A stretch of DNA of 64,000 nt from Streptomyces roseolilacinus (GCF_014649335.1 NZ_BMSV01000006.1:186001-250000), one strand, 5' to 3'. Positions 9,154 to 18,202 are shown, counted from the first letter of the stretch. Notes: generated by a model from the letters alone, not told the origin. Numbers and translations are program-made.

Positions 9154-9189
9154 CGAGGGGCGGTGTTTCACGTGAAACACCGCCCCTCG
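9154..9189. terminator. 36-bp perfect palindrome between convergent genes, with parS at its centre
   Basis: Positions 9154-9171 are the exact reverse complement of 9172-9189, with a G/C-rich outer arm (GAGGGGCGG). The palindrome lies between the cca stop and the stop of the convergent MFS gene at 9191, as expected for a shared factor-independent terminator. Its central 16 bases are a perfect parS. Confidence 0.65.
9164..9179. other. parS site (ParB binding)
   Basis: TGTTTCACGTGAAACA, a perfect 16-base match to the bacterial parS consensus, 29 bases from the neighbouring parS and inside the 36-bp palindrome. Confidence 0.92.
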
Positions 9190-9190
9190 G

Positions 9191-10447
9191 TCATGCGTGT
9201 CGCCGGCGGGCGAGCGCCACGGCGCAGAGCGTGTACAGCCCGGCGACGAGGAGGACCAGCAGCGGGGCGCGTCCGTCCGGCGGCAGCAGGAGGGAAGCCA
9301 CGCCGGCAGCGGCGACGAAGGCGACGTTGAAGAGCATGTCGTAGAGGGCGAAGATCCGCCCGCGATACGTGTCGTCCACCGTCCTCTGGACGACCGTGTC
9401 CGTGGAGATCTTGATCCCCTGGGTGGTGAAGCCGAGCACGAAGGCGGCGATCATGGTGGTCGCCGGAGCGAACGGAAGCCCCAGGGCCGGCTCCAGAACC
9501 GCCGCCGCCCCGGCGCACAGGGCCATCCAGCCGTCCACGCCCCACCTGGCCGTCGCCCAGGGGGTGGCCACCGCCGCGGCGAAGAACCCCGCACCGGAGA
9601 CGGCGACCGCGAGCCCCAGCAGAGCCAGTCCCTCGGCTTCCCCCGACGTCCAGGCGTACCGGCTGAGTATCAGCACCATCACGGTCAGCGCCCCGTAGCA
9701 GAACCGTGCGAGGGCCATCGCGGCCAGTGCCCGCGCGGCGGGCCGGCGCTCCGACAGGTGCCGTAGACCGCTCCACAGCCCCCGGGCGGTCGAGGCCAGC
9801 GCCGCACCGATCCGCGGCACGGTGGCGTGCGGGTCCGGGCCGAGCAGATCGCGGCCCATGCGGAGGGAGGCCAGCGCCGACGCCAGGTAGAGGGCGGCTC
9901 CCAGGAGGACGACGGCGGAGTCGGAGCCCGCGGCCACCAGCCGCACCAGGAAGGCCAGCCCTCCCCCGGCGGTGGCGGCCAGGGTGCCCGCGGTCGGGGA
10001 CAGGGAGTTGGCGACCACCAAGCGGTCCCCGTCGACGACGCGCGGCAGGGAGGCGGAGAGCCCGGCCAGGACGAAGCGGTTGACGGCGGTCACGGAGAGG
10101 GCGGAGGCGTAGAAGACCCAGTCGGGTACCGACGCCAGGATCAGCAGTGCGGTTCCCGCGGCGAGGAGCGCGCGCAGGAGGTTGCCGTACAGCAGGACCT
10201 GGCGGCGGCGCCAGCGGTCGAGCAGCACACCGGCGAACGGGCCGACCAGGGAGTACGGGAGCAGCAGGACCGCCATGGCGGAGGCGATCGCGGCGGGTGA
10301 CGCCTGCCGCTCCGGTGAGAAGACCACGTACGTGGCCAGCGCGACCTGGTAGACGCCGTCGGCACCCTGGGAGAGGAGGCGTACGGCGAGGAGACGGCGG
10401 AAGTTCGTCAGGCGCAGGAGTACGCGCAGATCACGTACGGCAGGCAT
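9191..10447 (-). CDS. Major facilitator superfamily permease
   Basis: A 418-residue membrane protein with about 12 hydrophobic segments. It shows MFS loop signatures: FAGVLLDRWRRRQVLL between helices 2 and 3, and GIKISTDTVVQRTVDD with a following RGR in the second half, as in the MFS_3 (enterobactin-exporter-like) group. The substrate cannot be read from sequence. It starts at ATG 10447 (MPAVRDLRVLLRLTNFRRL) downstream of the ino1 terminator, so it is probably transcribed separately. It converges on cca. Confidence 0.85.
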   Translation of the reverse strand: MPAVRDLRVLLRLTNFRRLLAVRLLSQGADGVYQVALATYVVFSPERQASPAAIASAMAVLLLPYSLVGPFAGVLLDRWRRRQVLLYGNLLRALLAAGTALLILASVPDWVFYASALSVTAVNRFVLAGLSASLPRVVDGDRLVVANSLSPTAGTLAATAGGGLAFLVRLVAAGSDSAVVLLGAALYLASALASLRMGRDLLGPDPHATVPRIGAALASTARGLWSGLRHLSERRPAARALAAMALARFCYGALTVMVLILSRYAWTSGEAEGLALLGLAVAVSGAGFFAAAVATPWATARWGVDGWMALCAGAAAVLEPALGLPFAPATTMIAAFVLGFTTQGIKISTDTVVQRTVDDTYRGRIFALYDMLFNVAFVAAAGVASLLLPPDGRAPLLVLLVAGLYTLCAVALARRRHA

Positions 10448-10470
10448 GGCAGCAAGCCTCACACACGGGT

Positions 10471-10501
10471 GAGGCCCCCGGGCATGCGCCACGGGGGCCT
10501 C
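10471..10501 (-). terminator. Terminator hairpin after ino1
   Basis: Inverted repeat GAGGCCCCCG (10471-10480) / CGGGGGCCTC (10492-10501) with an 11-base loop. It sits 32 bases past the ino1 stop and before the MFS start. Confidence 0.75.
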
Positions 10502-10533
10502 AACACCTGGAGGACGGGCCTCCCTTGGGGGTC

Positions 10534-11616
10534 TTAGCGCTCGACCTCGCCCTGGATGAACTTCTCGACGCTCTCGCGGGCCTCGTCGTCGAAGTACTGG
10601 ACCGGCGGGGACTTCATGAAGTACGAGGACGCGGAGAGGATCGGGCCGCCGATGCCGCGGTCCTTGGCGATCTTCGCGGCACGCAGGGCGTCGATGATGA
10701 CACCGGCCGAGTTCGGGGAGTCCCACACCTCGAGCTTGTACTCGAGGTTCAGCGGCACGTCACCGAAGGCACGGCCCTCGAGGCGGACGTAGGCCCACTT
10801 GCGGTCGTCGAGCCACGCGACGTAGTCGGAGGGACCGATGTGGACGTTGCGCTCGCCCATGTCCCGGTCGGGGATCTGCGAGGTGACGGCCTGCGTCTTG
10901 GAGATCTTCTTGGACTCCAGCCGCTCACGCTCGAGCATGTTCTTGAAGTCCATGTTGCCGCCGACGTTCAGCTGCATCGTGCGGTCCAGGATGACGCCCC
11001 GGTCCTCGAACAGCTTCGCCATGACGCGGTGCGTGATGGTGGCGCCGACCTGCGACTTGATGTCGTCGCCGACGATCGGCACACCGGCCTCGGTGAACTT
11101 GTCGGCCCACTCCTTGGTGCCGGCGATGAACACCGGGAGGGCGTTGACGAAGGCGACCTTGGCGTCGATGGCGCACTGTGCGTAGAACTTCGCGGCGTCC
11201 TCGGAACCGACCGGCAGGTAGCAGACGAGGACGTCCACCTGCTTGTCCTTGAGGACCTGGACGACGTCGACCGGCTCCTCGGCGGACTCCTCGATGGTCT
11301 GGCGGTAGTACTTGCCGAGACCGTCCAGGGTGTGGCCGCGCTGGACCGTCACGCCGCTGTTCGGCACGTCGCAGATCTTGATGGTGTTGTTCTCGCTGGC
11401 GCCGATGGCGTCGGCGAGGTCGAGACCCACCTTCTTCGCGTCCACGTCGAAGGCCGCGACGAACTCGATGTCCCGCACGTGGTAGTCGCCGAACTGGACG
11501 TGCATCAGCCCCGGCACCTTGCCCGCCGGGTCGGCGTCCTTGTAGTACTCGACGCCCTGCACCAGCGAGGCGGCGCAGTTGCCCACGCCGACGATGGCTA
11601 CGCGAACCGAACCCAT
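10534..11616 (-). CDS. ino1: Inositol-3-phosphate synthase
   Basis: This 360-residue NAD-dependent enzyme converts glucose 6-phosphate to 1D-myo-inositol 3-phosphate, the precursor of mycothiol and phosphatidylinositol in actinobacteria. The N-terminal Rossmann motif VAIVGVGNCAASLVQG (residues 4-19) is clear, as is the conserved NALPVFIAGT segment; its length matches the short actinobacterial form. ATG 11616 has AGGGAG 8 bases upstream. An in-frame ATG 18 codons earlier (MKPCAPQGF) lacks support and would overlap the padR stop. The gene is 50 bases downstream of padR, so the PadR regulator may control it through a shared transcript. Confidence 0.93.
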   Translation of the reverse strand: MGSVRVAIVGVGNCAASLVQGVEYYKDADPAGKVPGLMHVQFGDYHVRDIEFVAAFDVDAKKVGLDLADAIGASENNTIKICDVPNSGVTVQRGHTLDGLGKYYRQTIEESAEEPVDVVQVLKDKQVDVLVCYLPVGSEDAAKFYAQCAIDAKVAFVNALPVFIAGTKEWADKFTEAGVPIVGDDIKSQVGATITHRVMAKLFEDRGVILDRTMQLNVGGNMDFKNMLERERLESKKISKTQAVTSQIPDRDMGERNVHIGPSDYVAWLDDRKWAYVRLEGRAFGDVPLNLEYKLEVWDSPNSAGVIIDALRAAKIAKDRGIGGPILSASSYFMKSPPVQYFDDEARESVEKFIQGEVER

Positions 11617-11666
11617 TCCGGTTGCTCCCTGTTTGTTCTCGACGAAACCCTGCGGTGCGCAGGGCT

Positions 11667-12359
11667 TCACTTGGTGGTGTCGTCGGACGGATCCGGCCGG
11701 GTACTGCCCCCGTGCCGGGGCAGGCCGCCCGTCTCTCCAGATGTCTTGTCCTGCTCCGCGGGGCCCGCTGACGCCTCCGAGCCGGAGCGTCGCTGATCCC
11801 GGCCCGCCCGCTCGCTCTCGATGAGCTCGTTCAGCCAGCGGACCTCGCGCTCCACGGACTCCATGCCGTGCCGCTGGAGTTCGAGCGTGTAGTCGTCCAG
11901 ACGCTCGCGGGTGCGCGCCAGGGAGGCGCGCATCTTCTCCAGCCGCTCCTCGAGACGGCTGCGGCGGCCTTCCAGCACCCGCATCCGCACTTCACGCTCC
12001 GTCTGCCCGAAGAAGGCGAAGCGGGCCGCGAAGTGCTCGTCCTCCCAGGAGTCCGGTCCCGTGTGGGACAGGAGCTCCTCGAAGTGCTCCTTACCTTCGG
12101 CGGTCAACCGGTAGACGATCTTCGCGCGTCGTCCTGCGAGGGAGGCGGCGAGAGCGTCCTCCGGGGCGCTGCCCGGCTCCTCGGCCAACCAGCCGTTTGC
12201 GACCAGGGTCTTGAGGCAGGGGTAGAGGGTGCCGTAGCTGAAGGCGCGGAAGATGCCCAGCGAGGTGTTGAGCCGCTTGCGCAGCTCGTAGCCGTGCATC
12301 GGCGCTTCCCGGAGCAGGCCGAGGACGGCGAACTCCAGGATGCCGGAGCGCCTGCTCAT
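11667..12359 (-). CDS. PadR family transcriptional regulator
   Basis: A 230-residue regulator with an N-terminal winged helix (residues 5-85: LEFAVLGLLREAPMHGYELRKRL, then FSYGTLYPCLKTLVANGWL), the PadR signature, and a C-terminal coiled-coil dimerisation region (VRMRVLEGRRSRLEERLEKM and following). It is the long class-I form. It lies directly upstream of ino1 in the same direction. A PadR-type palindrome at 12399-12419 sits 40 bases before its start, so autoregulation and control of ino1 are likely. The ATG has AGGAGG upstream. Confidence 0.9.
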   Translation of the reverse strand: MSRRSGILEFAVLGLLREAPMHGYELRKRLNTSLGIFRAFSYGTLYPCLKTLVANGWLAEEPGSAPEDALAASLAGRRAKIVYRLTAEGKEHFEELLSHTGPDSWEDEHFAARFAFFGQTEREVRMRVLEGRRSRLEERLEKMRASLARTRERLDDYTLELQRHGMESVEREVRWLNELIESERAGRDQRRSGSEASAGPAEQDKTSGETGGLPRHGGSTRPDPSDDTTK

Positions 12360-12398
12360 CGGTCTCCGCCTCCTCCGTGTCGCTCTTTATGCCGCCCT

Positions 12399-12419
12399 GA
12401 TGTATCGGTTCGATACATC
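12399..12419. promoter_or_regulatory. PadR-type operator upstream of padR
   Basis: The perfect dyad GATGTATCG-gtt-CGATACATC contains ATGTAT...ATACAT, the classic PadR recognition pattern (ATGT-N8/10-ACAT type). It lies upstream of a possible padR -10 (TAAAGA on the minus strand). Confidence 0.8.
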
Positions 12420-12715
12420 CTGACGATAGAACGGCGGCCCGGTGCCGACAAGTGGGGCGATCGTGAACGGCGTCACATCACAATTCGCTGTAGGCGAGTT
12501 GCCTGATTTGGGGTGAACTTCGGCTCAAGAGGGGTTTTGGCCGTGCGTAGTCTGTGCGGCATGCATACCACCGGGAACCACGTGACGACGGGGGAACGTC
12601 ATCGTCGTGGGTGCATGGCGGGCGGGCCCGGCGGGCTCGTCCGATCCATTTCGGGGGGACCGGAACTCAGCTGCCGCTTCCAGGCGTAACTGCCTGCCCG
12701 AGGAGTAGTCGTTCG
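12420..12715. other. Intergenic region between padR and the PBP gene
   Basis: About 300 bases separate the padR operator from the PBP start. The only features I can point to are a -10-like hexamer (TAGTCT, 12548-12553) and a short open frame starting at 12561, described separately. No clear terminator or riboswitch was seen. Confidence 0.6.
12561..12689 (+). CDS. Possible leaderless 42-codon leader ORF before the PBP gene
   Basis: ATG at 12561 lies 7 bases after TAGTCT (12548-12553), the distance at which transcription and translation would start at the same base. The frame runs 42 codons (MHTTGNHVTTGERHRRG...) to TAA at 12687-12689, 26 bases before the PBP start. The peptide resembles nothing I recognise, and it may be chance. 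Confidence 0.22.
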   Translation: MHTTGNHVTTGERHRRGCMAGGPGGLVRSISGGPELSCRFQA

Positions 12716-15472
12716 ATGAGCGAGCACCGTCGTAAACCGCCGCAGCCGCAGGGTGGCGGCCGCGCCGCGGCCCGGCGCGCTGCCCAGCCGCCTGGCCGCC
12801 GGCCGGCCCCGGCGCGGGATGTCAGTACAGGATCTCCTGCCGACCCGTACGGCGAGGCGCGGCCCTACGGCGGTCGTGCCGAGGCGCGGCGGGCCGCCCA
12901 GCGCGGTGGCCGGCGGCGCCCCGCCGAGGGCGCGGGCGGTGCCGGCGGTCACGGCGGTGGACGCCGCGGCACCGGTGGCGGCGGCCACGGGGGGCGGGGT
13001 CCCGGGGACGGCCGGCCGGGGAAGAAGCGGCTGATCGACTACCCCCGTCACGACAAGTACGGCTGGCGCCGCTGGGTGCCGTCCTGGAAGCTCGCGACGG
13101 GGTTCTGCCTCACCTTCATCGCCCTGATGATGGGCGTCGCGACCCTCTCCTACGCGATGGTGGGGCTGCCGGACCCGGACAAGGCCGCCACCGCCCAGAA
13201 CAACGTCTACTACTGGGCGGACGACACGCAGATGGCCGCCACCGGCGGTGAGGTCAACCGGCAGATCATCGGCTACAGCGAGATCCCCATGGGGATCCAG
13301 AACGCCGTGGTCTCCGCCGAGAACAAGACCTTCTGGACGGACGCCGGCATCGACCCGATGGGCATCGGCCGCGCCCTGTTCAACATGGCCACCGGCGGCG
13401 AGACGCAGGGCGGCTCGACCATCACCCAGCAGTACGTCAAGAACAACCGGCTCAACAACCAGTCCCAGACGCTGGACCGGAAGTTCAAGGAGCTGTTCAT
13501 CTCCATCAAGGTCAACACCGAGTTGTCCAAGAAGGACATCATGGCCGGCTACCTGAACACCTCGTACTTCGGACGGGGCGCCTACGGCATCCAGGCGGCC
13601 GCCCGCACGTACTACGACAAGGACGCCAAGGAGCTCAACGAGAGCGAGTGCGCGTTCCTCGCCGCGCTGCTCAAGGGCTCCACGTACTACGACCCGGCCG
13701 GCGCGCCCGAGATCGACCCCAAGGCGACCGCCGAGGCCAACACCGACCGTGCGACGAAGCGCTGGAGCTGGATCCTCGACGAGATGGTGAAGGACGGCAA
13801 GCTGTCCCCCGCCGACCGGGCGAGGTTCAAGGCCAAGGGCTTCCCGCACCCGAAGCCGCCGCAGAAGCAGGCGAAGCTCGGCGGCCAGATCGGCTACCTC
13901 GTCGACCTCGCCAAGGCGTACTTCATCAACAACAACGACCAGGGGATCACCGCCGAGGACCTGTCCAAGGGCGGCTACGAGATCAAGACCACCTTCGAAA
14001 AGGAGAGGGTCGAGGCCCTCGACAAGACCATCAAGAAGGTCTACGAGGAGAGCATCGACCCGGGGAAGCGCCCTGACACGGACACGCACGTCCAGTTCGG
14101 CGGCGCCTCGGTCGACCCGAAGTCGGGCGCCATCGTCGCCATCTACGGCGGCACCGACGCGACGAAGCACTTCACCAACAACGCCGACCAGACCGGCGCC
14201 CAGGTCGGCTCGACGTTCAAGCCGTTCGTCCTCGCCGCGGGCATGAAGTACGGCGTCCGGGACCCCGGCAAGGGCGAGGAGCAGGGCCCCGAGGACCGCA
14301 CGCTGATCGACCCCGACACGGCGATCTACAGCGGCAAGAACAAGCTGAAGATCCGCGAGTACGACCGCAGCATCTGGAAGGACGAGAACGGCAAGGAGTG
14401 GCTCCAGGTCAACGACGACGACACGGACTACCCCGACATCGACCTCCGCGAGGCGATGATCCACTCGGCCAACTCGCCCTTCGTGCAGCTCGGCATGGAC
14501 ATCGGCATCCCGGAGGTCAGGAAGACGGCCGTCGAGGCCGGCCTCCTGGAGAGCAGCCTCGCCAAGGGCGACGTGCCGTCGTTCTCCATCGGCATCTCCG
14601 ACCCGAGCGCCATCCGCATGGCCTCCGCCTACGCGACCTTCGCCGCCAACGGTGAGCAGCGGGACCCGTACTCCGTCACCGAGGTGAGGAAGAACGGCGC
14701 CGTCATCTACAAGCACGAGGACAAGCCGAAGTCCGCCTTCTCGTCCGCCATCAGCAGCAACATCACCGACGTGCTCGTCGACGTCGTGGAGAAGGGCACC
14801 GGCAAGAAGGCCCGCCTCCCGGACCGCCCCGCGGCCGGCAAGACCGGTACCACGGACGGCAACAAGTCCGCCTGGTTCGTCGGGTACACCCCGCAGCTCG
14901 CGACGGCGATCGACATGTACCGCCTGGACGACGACGCCTCCAACAAGAACCGCAAGTTCGAGGAGATGTTCGGCACCGGTGGCCGTAAGAAGGTCCACGG
15001 CTCGTCGTTCCCTTCCGAGATCTGGAAGGCGTACATGACCGAGGCCCACAAGGGCCTGCCGGTGAAGCAGTTCCCCGCCCCCGAGGACCTGGACGCCCGG
15101 CCCGTGTACGGCGGCGGCGCCGAGAGCCCCAAGCCGACGCCGAGCGAGAAGCCGTCGGAGTCCCCGTCGCCGTCGAAGTCGCCGTCCCCGACGCCGTCGA
15201 CGAGCCCGTCCAGGGAGCCCGAGAAGCCGACCAAGTCCTGCGGTCCGTTCGACTGGGACTGCGACCCCGAGACGGGTGGCACCACCGAGGGCGGTACGAC
15301 GGACGGCACCGACAACGGCGGCATGACCGGAGGCGACGGCAGCGTCACCGAGGGCGGGACCACGGAAGGCGGCGAGACGAGCCAGTCACCGCCGACCAAC
15401 GGCAACGGCGGCAACGGCAACAGCAGCGGAGGCAACAGCGGAGGCGCCTGGTTCGGCGGGGTGGACGGCTAG
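12716..15472 (+). CDS. Class A penicillin-binding protein (transglycosylase/transpeptidase)
   Basis: This 918-residue bifunctional peptidoglycan synthase has a basic cytoplasmic tail (to about residue 120), one membrane helix (about 124-150, LATGFCLTFIALMMGVATLSY), a GT51 glycosyltransferase domain (about 175-350, with AVVSAENKTFW holding the catalytic Glu and GGSTITQQYVKN) and a transpeptidase domain. The latter has the active-site STFK (Ser about 499), SAN (about 583) and KTGTT (about 707) motifs. The C-terminal tail of about 140 residues is rich in Pro/Ser, then Gly/Thr. ATG 12716 has AGGAG upstream. It acts on lipid II outside the membrane, the product of the MurJ step encoded nearby. Confidence 0.93.
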   Translation: MSEHRRKPPQPQGGGRAAARRAAQPPGRRPAPARDVSTGSPADPYGEARPYGGRAEARRAAQRGGRRRPAEGAGGAGGHGGGRRGTGGGGHGGRGPGDGRPGKKRLIDYPRHDKYGWRRWVPSWKLATGFCLTFIALMMGVATLSYAMVGLPDPDKAATAQNNVYYWADDTQMAATGGEVNRQIIGYSEIPMGIQNAVVSAENKTFWTDAGIDPMGIGRALFNMATGGETQGGSTITQQYVKNNRLNNQSQTLDRKFKELFISIKVNTELSKKDIMAGYLNTSYFGRGAYGIQAAARTYYDKDAKELNESECAFLAALLKGSTYYDPAGAPEIDPKATAEANTDRATKRWSWILDEMVKDGKLSPADRARFKAKGFPHPKPPQKQAKLGGQIGYLVDLAKAYFINNNDQGITAEDLSKGGYEIKTTFEKERVEALDKTIKKVYEESIDPGKRPDTDTHVQFGGASVDPKSGAIVAIYGGTDATKHFTNNADQTGAQVGSTFKPFVLAAGMKYGVRDPGKGEEQGPEDRTLIDPDTAIYSGKNKLKIREYDRSIWKDENGKEWLQVNDDDTDYPDIDLREAMIHSANSPFVQLGMDIGIPEVRKTAVEAGLLESSLAKGDVPSFSIGISDPSAIRMASAYATFAANGEQRDPYSVTEVRKNGAVIYKHEDKPKSAFSSAISSNITDVLVDVVEKGTGKKARLPDRPAAGKTGTTDGNKSAWFVGYTPQLATAIDMYRLDDDASNKNRKFEEMFGTGGRKKVHGSSFPSEIWKAYMTEAHKGLPVKQFPAPEDLDARPVYGGGAESPKPTPSEKPSESPSPSKSPSPTPSTSPSREPEKPTKSCGPFDWDCDPETGGTTEGGTTDGTDNGGMTGGDGSVTEGGTTEGGETSQSPPTNGNGGNGNSSGGNSGGAWFGGVDG

Positions 15473-15510
15473 CGCCGCCCCTCCCGCCCGGCCTCCGGAG
15501 CGAGCCCCCG

Positions 15511-15573
15511 GCGAGGGCCGCCGCACCCCGTACGCGCACCACGCGCGCGTACACCGGGTGCGGCGGCCCTCGC
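15511..15573 (+). terminator. Strong terminator hairpin after the PBP gene
   Basis: An 18-bp perfect inverted repeat (15511-15528 with 15556-15573) encloses a second pairable segment (GTACGCGC / GCGCGTAC). It starts 38 bases after the PBP stop and ends just before the next gene. Confidence 0.85.
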
Positions 15574-15598
15574 CGCGTTCCCGGGCCGGTACGGCAGG

Positions 15599-17056
15599 AT
15601 GTCCCCCATGCCGAGCCCACAGAAGACGCGCGTCCCCCACGACCGGCGGCCCGTCGTGTGCCCCACGCGCCAGGACGAGGTCGCCACCGCGGGCAGCGAG
15701 GTGATCGGCGGCCCCGTCGGCCGCCGCGCCCGGCTCGGCGTGGACGTCCTCACCCCCGTGCGGGTCGTCGCGCTCGTCGCGATCGGCACGTTCGCGCTCG
15801 GCATGGTGCAGAAGCTGCCCTGCTACAACTGGGCCTGGTTCCGCGGGGCCGCCTCCCAGTACACCCACGCCTGCTACTCCGACATCCCGCACCTGTTCGT
15901 GGCGCGGGGCTTCTCCGACGGGCTCATCCCGTACTTCGACCGGTTCTCCGGCGACATGCAGTACCTGGAGTACCCGGTGCTCACCGGCCTCTTCATGCAG
16001 GTCGCGGCCTGGTTCACGCCCCGCGGCGGCGACCTGCAGTACCGGGAGCAGATGTACTGGATGGTCAACGCGGGCATGTTGCTCGTCTGCGCCGCGGTGA
16101 TCGCCGTGTGCGTCGCGAGGACGCACCGGCGGCGCCCGTGGGACGCCCTGCTGGTCGCCCTCGCGCCGGCCTTCGCACTGACCGCCACCATCAACTGGGA
16201 CCTGCTCGCCATCGCCCTGACCGCCGCGGCGATGCTCATGTGGAGCCGGGGCCGCGCCCTGGCCTTCGGGGTGCTGCTCGGCCTCGCCACGGCCGCGAAG
16301 CTCTACCCGTTCCTGCTGCTCGGACCGCTCCTGCTGCTGTGCTGGCGGGCCGGGAAGTGGCGGGAGTTCGCGGTAGCCCTGCTGGGCTCCGCGGGCGCGT
16401 GGCTCGTGGTGAACCTGCCCGTCATGGTGCTCGCGCCGGAGGGCTGGAAGCGGTTCTACGTCTTCAGCCAGGAGAGGAACATCGACTTCGGCTCGTTCTG
16501 GCTGGTCCTCAAGCAGCGCTTCGAGCTGGACCTGCGGATCGAGACGGTCAACACGTCAGCGAGCGTGCTGATGCTCCTGGCGTGCGCCGGCATCGCCGTG
16601 CTGGCGCTGACCGCGCCGCGCCGTCCCCGCTTCGCGCAGCTCGCCTTCCTGGTCGTGGCGGCGTTCATCCTGACCAACAAGGTCTACTCACCGCAGTACG
16701 TGCTGTGGCTGATCCCGCTGGCCGCGCTGGCCCGGCCGCGCTGGCGGAGCTTCCTCGTGTGGCAGGCGTGCGAGGTGGCGTACTTCCTCGGCATCTGGAT
16801 GTACCTCGTGTACGTCACCACCGAGCACAAGCAGGGCCTGCCGTCCGACGGCTACCACTTCGCGATCGTCCTGCACCTGGCCGGGACGCTGTACCTGTGC
16901 GCCCTGATCGTGCGCGACGCCCTGCGGCCCGAGCGGGACCCCGTCCGGCAGGACGGCTCGGACGACCCGTCCGGGGGCGTCCTGGACGGCGCCGAGGACG
17001 TCTTCACGGTCGGCCGGGCCGCCCGGCGGGAGGACCGGGCGGGCGCCGCCGCCTAG
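15599..17056 (+). CDS. GT87 / DUF2029 membrane glycosyltransferase (mannosyltransferase-like)
   Basis: This 485-residue polytopic protein has about 10 membrane helices. It fits the polyprenol-phosphate-sugar-dependent GT-C fold family GT87, which transfers mannose or arabinose outside the membrane. Supporting features are acidic residues after the first helix (CYSDIPHLFVARGF), the ATINWDLLAIAL segment with a membrane-embedded Asp, and GLATAAKLYPFLLL. ATG 15599 follows GGCAGG; a second ATG three codons later is also possible. It follows the PBP terminator, so it is probably a separate unit, and it is convergent with the racemase-like gene 28 bases away. The acceptor is unknown. Confidence 0.8.
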   Translation: MSPMPSPQKTRVPHDRRPVVCPTRQDEVATAGSEVIGGPVGRRARLGVDVLTPVRVVALVAIGTFALGMVQKLPCYNWAWFRGAASQYTHACYSDIPHLFVARGFSDGLIPYFDRFSGDMQYLEYPVLTGLFMQVAAWFTPRGGDLQYREQMYWMVNAGMLLVCAAVIAVCVARTHRRRPWDALLVALAPAFALTATINWDLLAIALTAAAMLMWSRGRALAFGVLLGLATAAKLYPFLLLGPLLLLCWRAGKWREFAVALLGSAGAWLVVNLPVMVLAPEGWKRFYVFSQERNIDFGSFWLVLKQRFELDLRIETVNTSASVLMLLACAGIAVLALTAPRRPRFAQLAFLVVAAFILTNKVYSPQYVLWLIPLAALARPRWRSFLVWQACEVAYFLGIWMYLVYVTTEHKQGLPSDGYHFAIVLHLAGTLYLCALIVRDALRPERDPVRQDGSDDPSGGVLDGAEDVFTVGRAARREDRAGAAA

Positions 17057-17084
17057 CGGCCGGCGGACCCGCCCGTACGGCGTC

Positions 17085-18116
17085 CTAGCGGTCGACGAGC
17101 CGGTCGTACTGGGTCGTGGTGTGCCGCAGGTGGGCGACCAGCTCGTCGCCGACCTGCGGCTCCTGCGCGTCCGCCGGGACGAACAGGATCGAGACCTGCA
17201 TGTGCGGCGGCTCCGCGAACCAGCGCTGCTTGCCCGCCCACACGAACGGGGAGAGGTTCCGGTTGACCGTGGCGAGGCCCGCCCGGGCCACGCCCTTGGC
17301 GCGCGGCATCACGCCGTGCATGGCCTTCGGCGCCTCCAGGCCCACGCCGTGCGAGGTGCCTCCGGCGACGACCACCAGCCAGCCGTCGGACGCCACCCGC
17401 TGCTGCCGGTAGCCGAAACGGTCGCCCTTGGTGACGCGGGTGACGTCCAGGACGGCGCCCCGGTACTCCGTCGCCTCGTGGTCGCCCAGCCACAGCCGGG
17501 TGCCGATGCGGGCGCGGAACCGGGTCTGCGGGAACTGCTGCTGGAGGCGGGCCAGCTCCTCCGCCCGCAGGTGGCTGACGAACATCGTGTGGAGCGGCAG
17601 CCGGGCGGCCCGCAGCCGGTCCATCCAGCCGATGACCTCCTCGACGGCGTCCGAGCCGTCCGTGCGGTCCAGCGGCAGGTGCAGGGCGAAGCCCTCCAGG
17701 CGGACGTCCTCGATGGCCGCGTGCAGCTGGCCCAGCTCGTGCTCGCCGATGCCGTGCCGCTTCATCGAGCTCATGCACTCGATGACGACGCGCGCGCCCA
17801 CCAGGGCGTGCACGCCGTCCACGGACGACACGGAGCGGATCACCCGGTCCGGCAGCGGCACCGGCTCCTCGCCCCGCCGGAACGGTGTCAGCACCAGCAG
17901 GTCGCCGCCGAACCAGTCCTTCATCCGGGCCGCCTCGTAGGTGGTGCCGACGGCGAGCATGTCGGCGCCGAAGCGGTTCACCTCTTCCGCGAGGCGCTCG
18001 TGGCCGAAACCGTAGCCGTTGCCCTTGCAGACCGGGATGAGTCCGGGGAACTGGTCGATCACGGACTTCTGGTGCGCCCGCCAGCGAGCGGTGTCGACGT
18101 ACAGGGTGAGCGCCAT
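17085..18116 (-). CDS. Alanine racemase-like PLP-barrel protein
   Basis: A 343-residue protein with the fold-type III barrel start VDTARWRAHQ and the lysine motif PVCKGNGYGFGHERL. Lys31 would carry PLP, as in alanine racemase (VVKANAYGHG). It is shorter than the usual 370-390 residues, and the C-terminal beta domain looks reduced and divergent. It is the second gene after femX, 86 bases apart. Alanine racemase supplies D-Ala for peptidoglycan, but the genome would also be expected to carry a canonical alr; this one may act on another amino acid or in PLP handling. Start: ATG followed by ALTLYVDTARW. Confidence 0.75.
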   Translation of the reverse strand: MALTLYVDTARWRAHQKSVIDQFPGLIPVCKGNGYGFGHERLAEEVNRFGADMLAVGTTYEAARMKDWFGGDLLVLTPFRRGEEPVPLPDRVIRSVSSVDGVHALVGARVVIECMSSMKRHGIGEHELGQLHAAIEDVRLEGFALHLPLDRTDGSDAVEEVIGWMDRLRAARLPLHTMFVSHLRAEELARLQQQFPQTRFRARIGTRLWLGDHEATEYRGAVLDVTRVTKGDRFGYRQQRVASDGWLVVVAGGTSHGVGLEAPKAMHGVMPRAKGVARAGLATVNRNLSPFVWAGKQRWFAEPPHMQVSILFVPADAQEPQVGDELVAHLRHTTTQYDRLVDR

Positions 18117-18202
18117 GGCCGGTCCGGACCCTTTCTGGGGCTGTGGGTGTCGGGTGAGTGAGGTGTGCGGGACGTGTATGAGCGTACGGAAGCGCGGCGG
18201 TG

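Noticed and set aside
12599..15049. Minus-strand open frame of 816 codons opposite the PBP gene
   Set aside because: The plus strand carries intact GT51 and transpeptidase motifs; this frame is a shadow.
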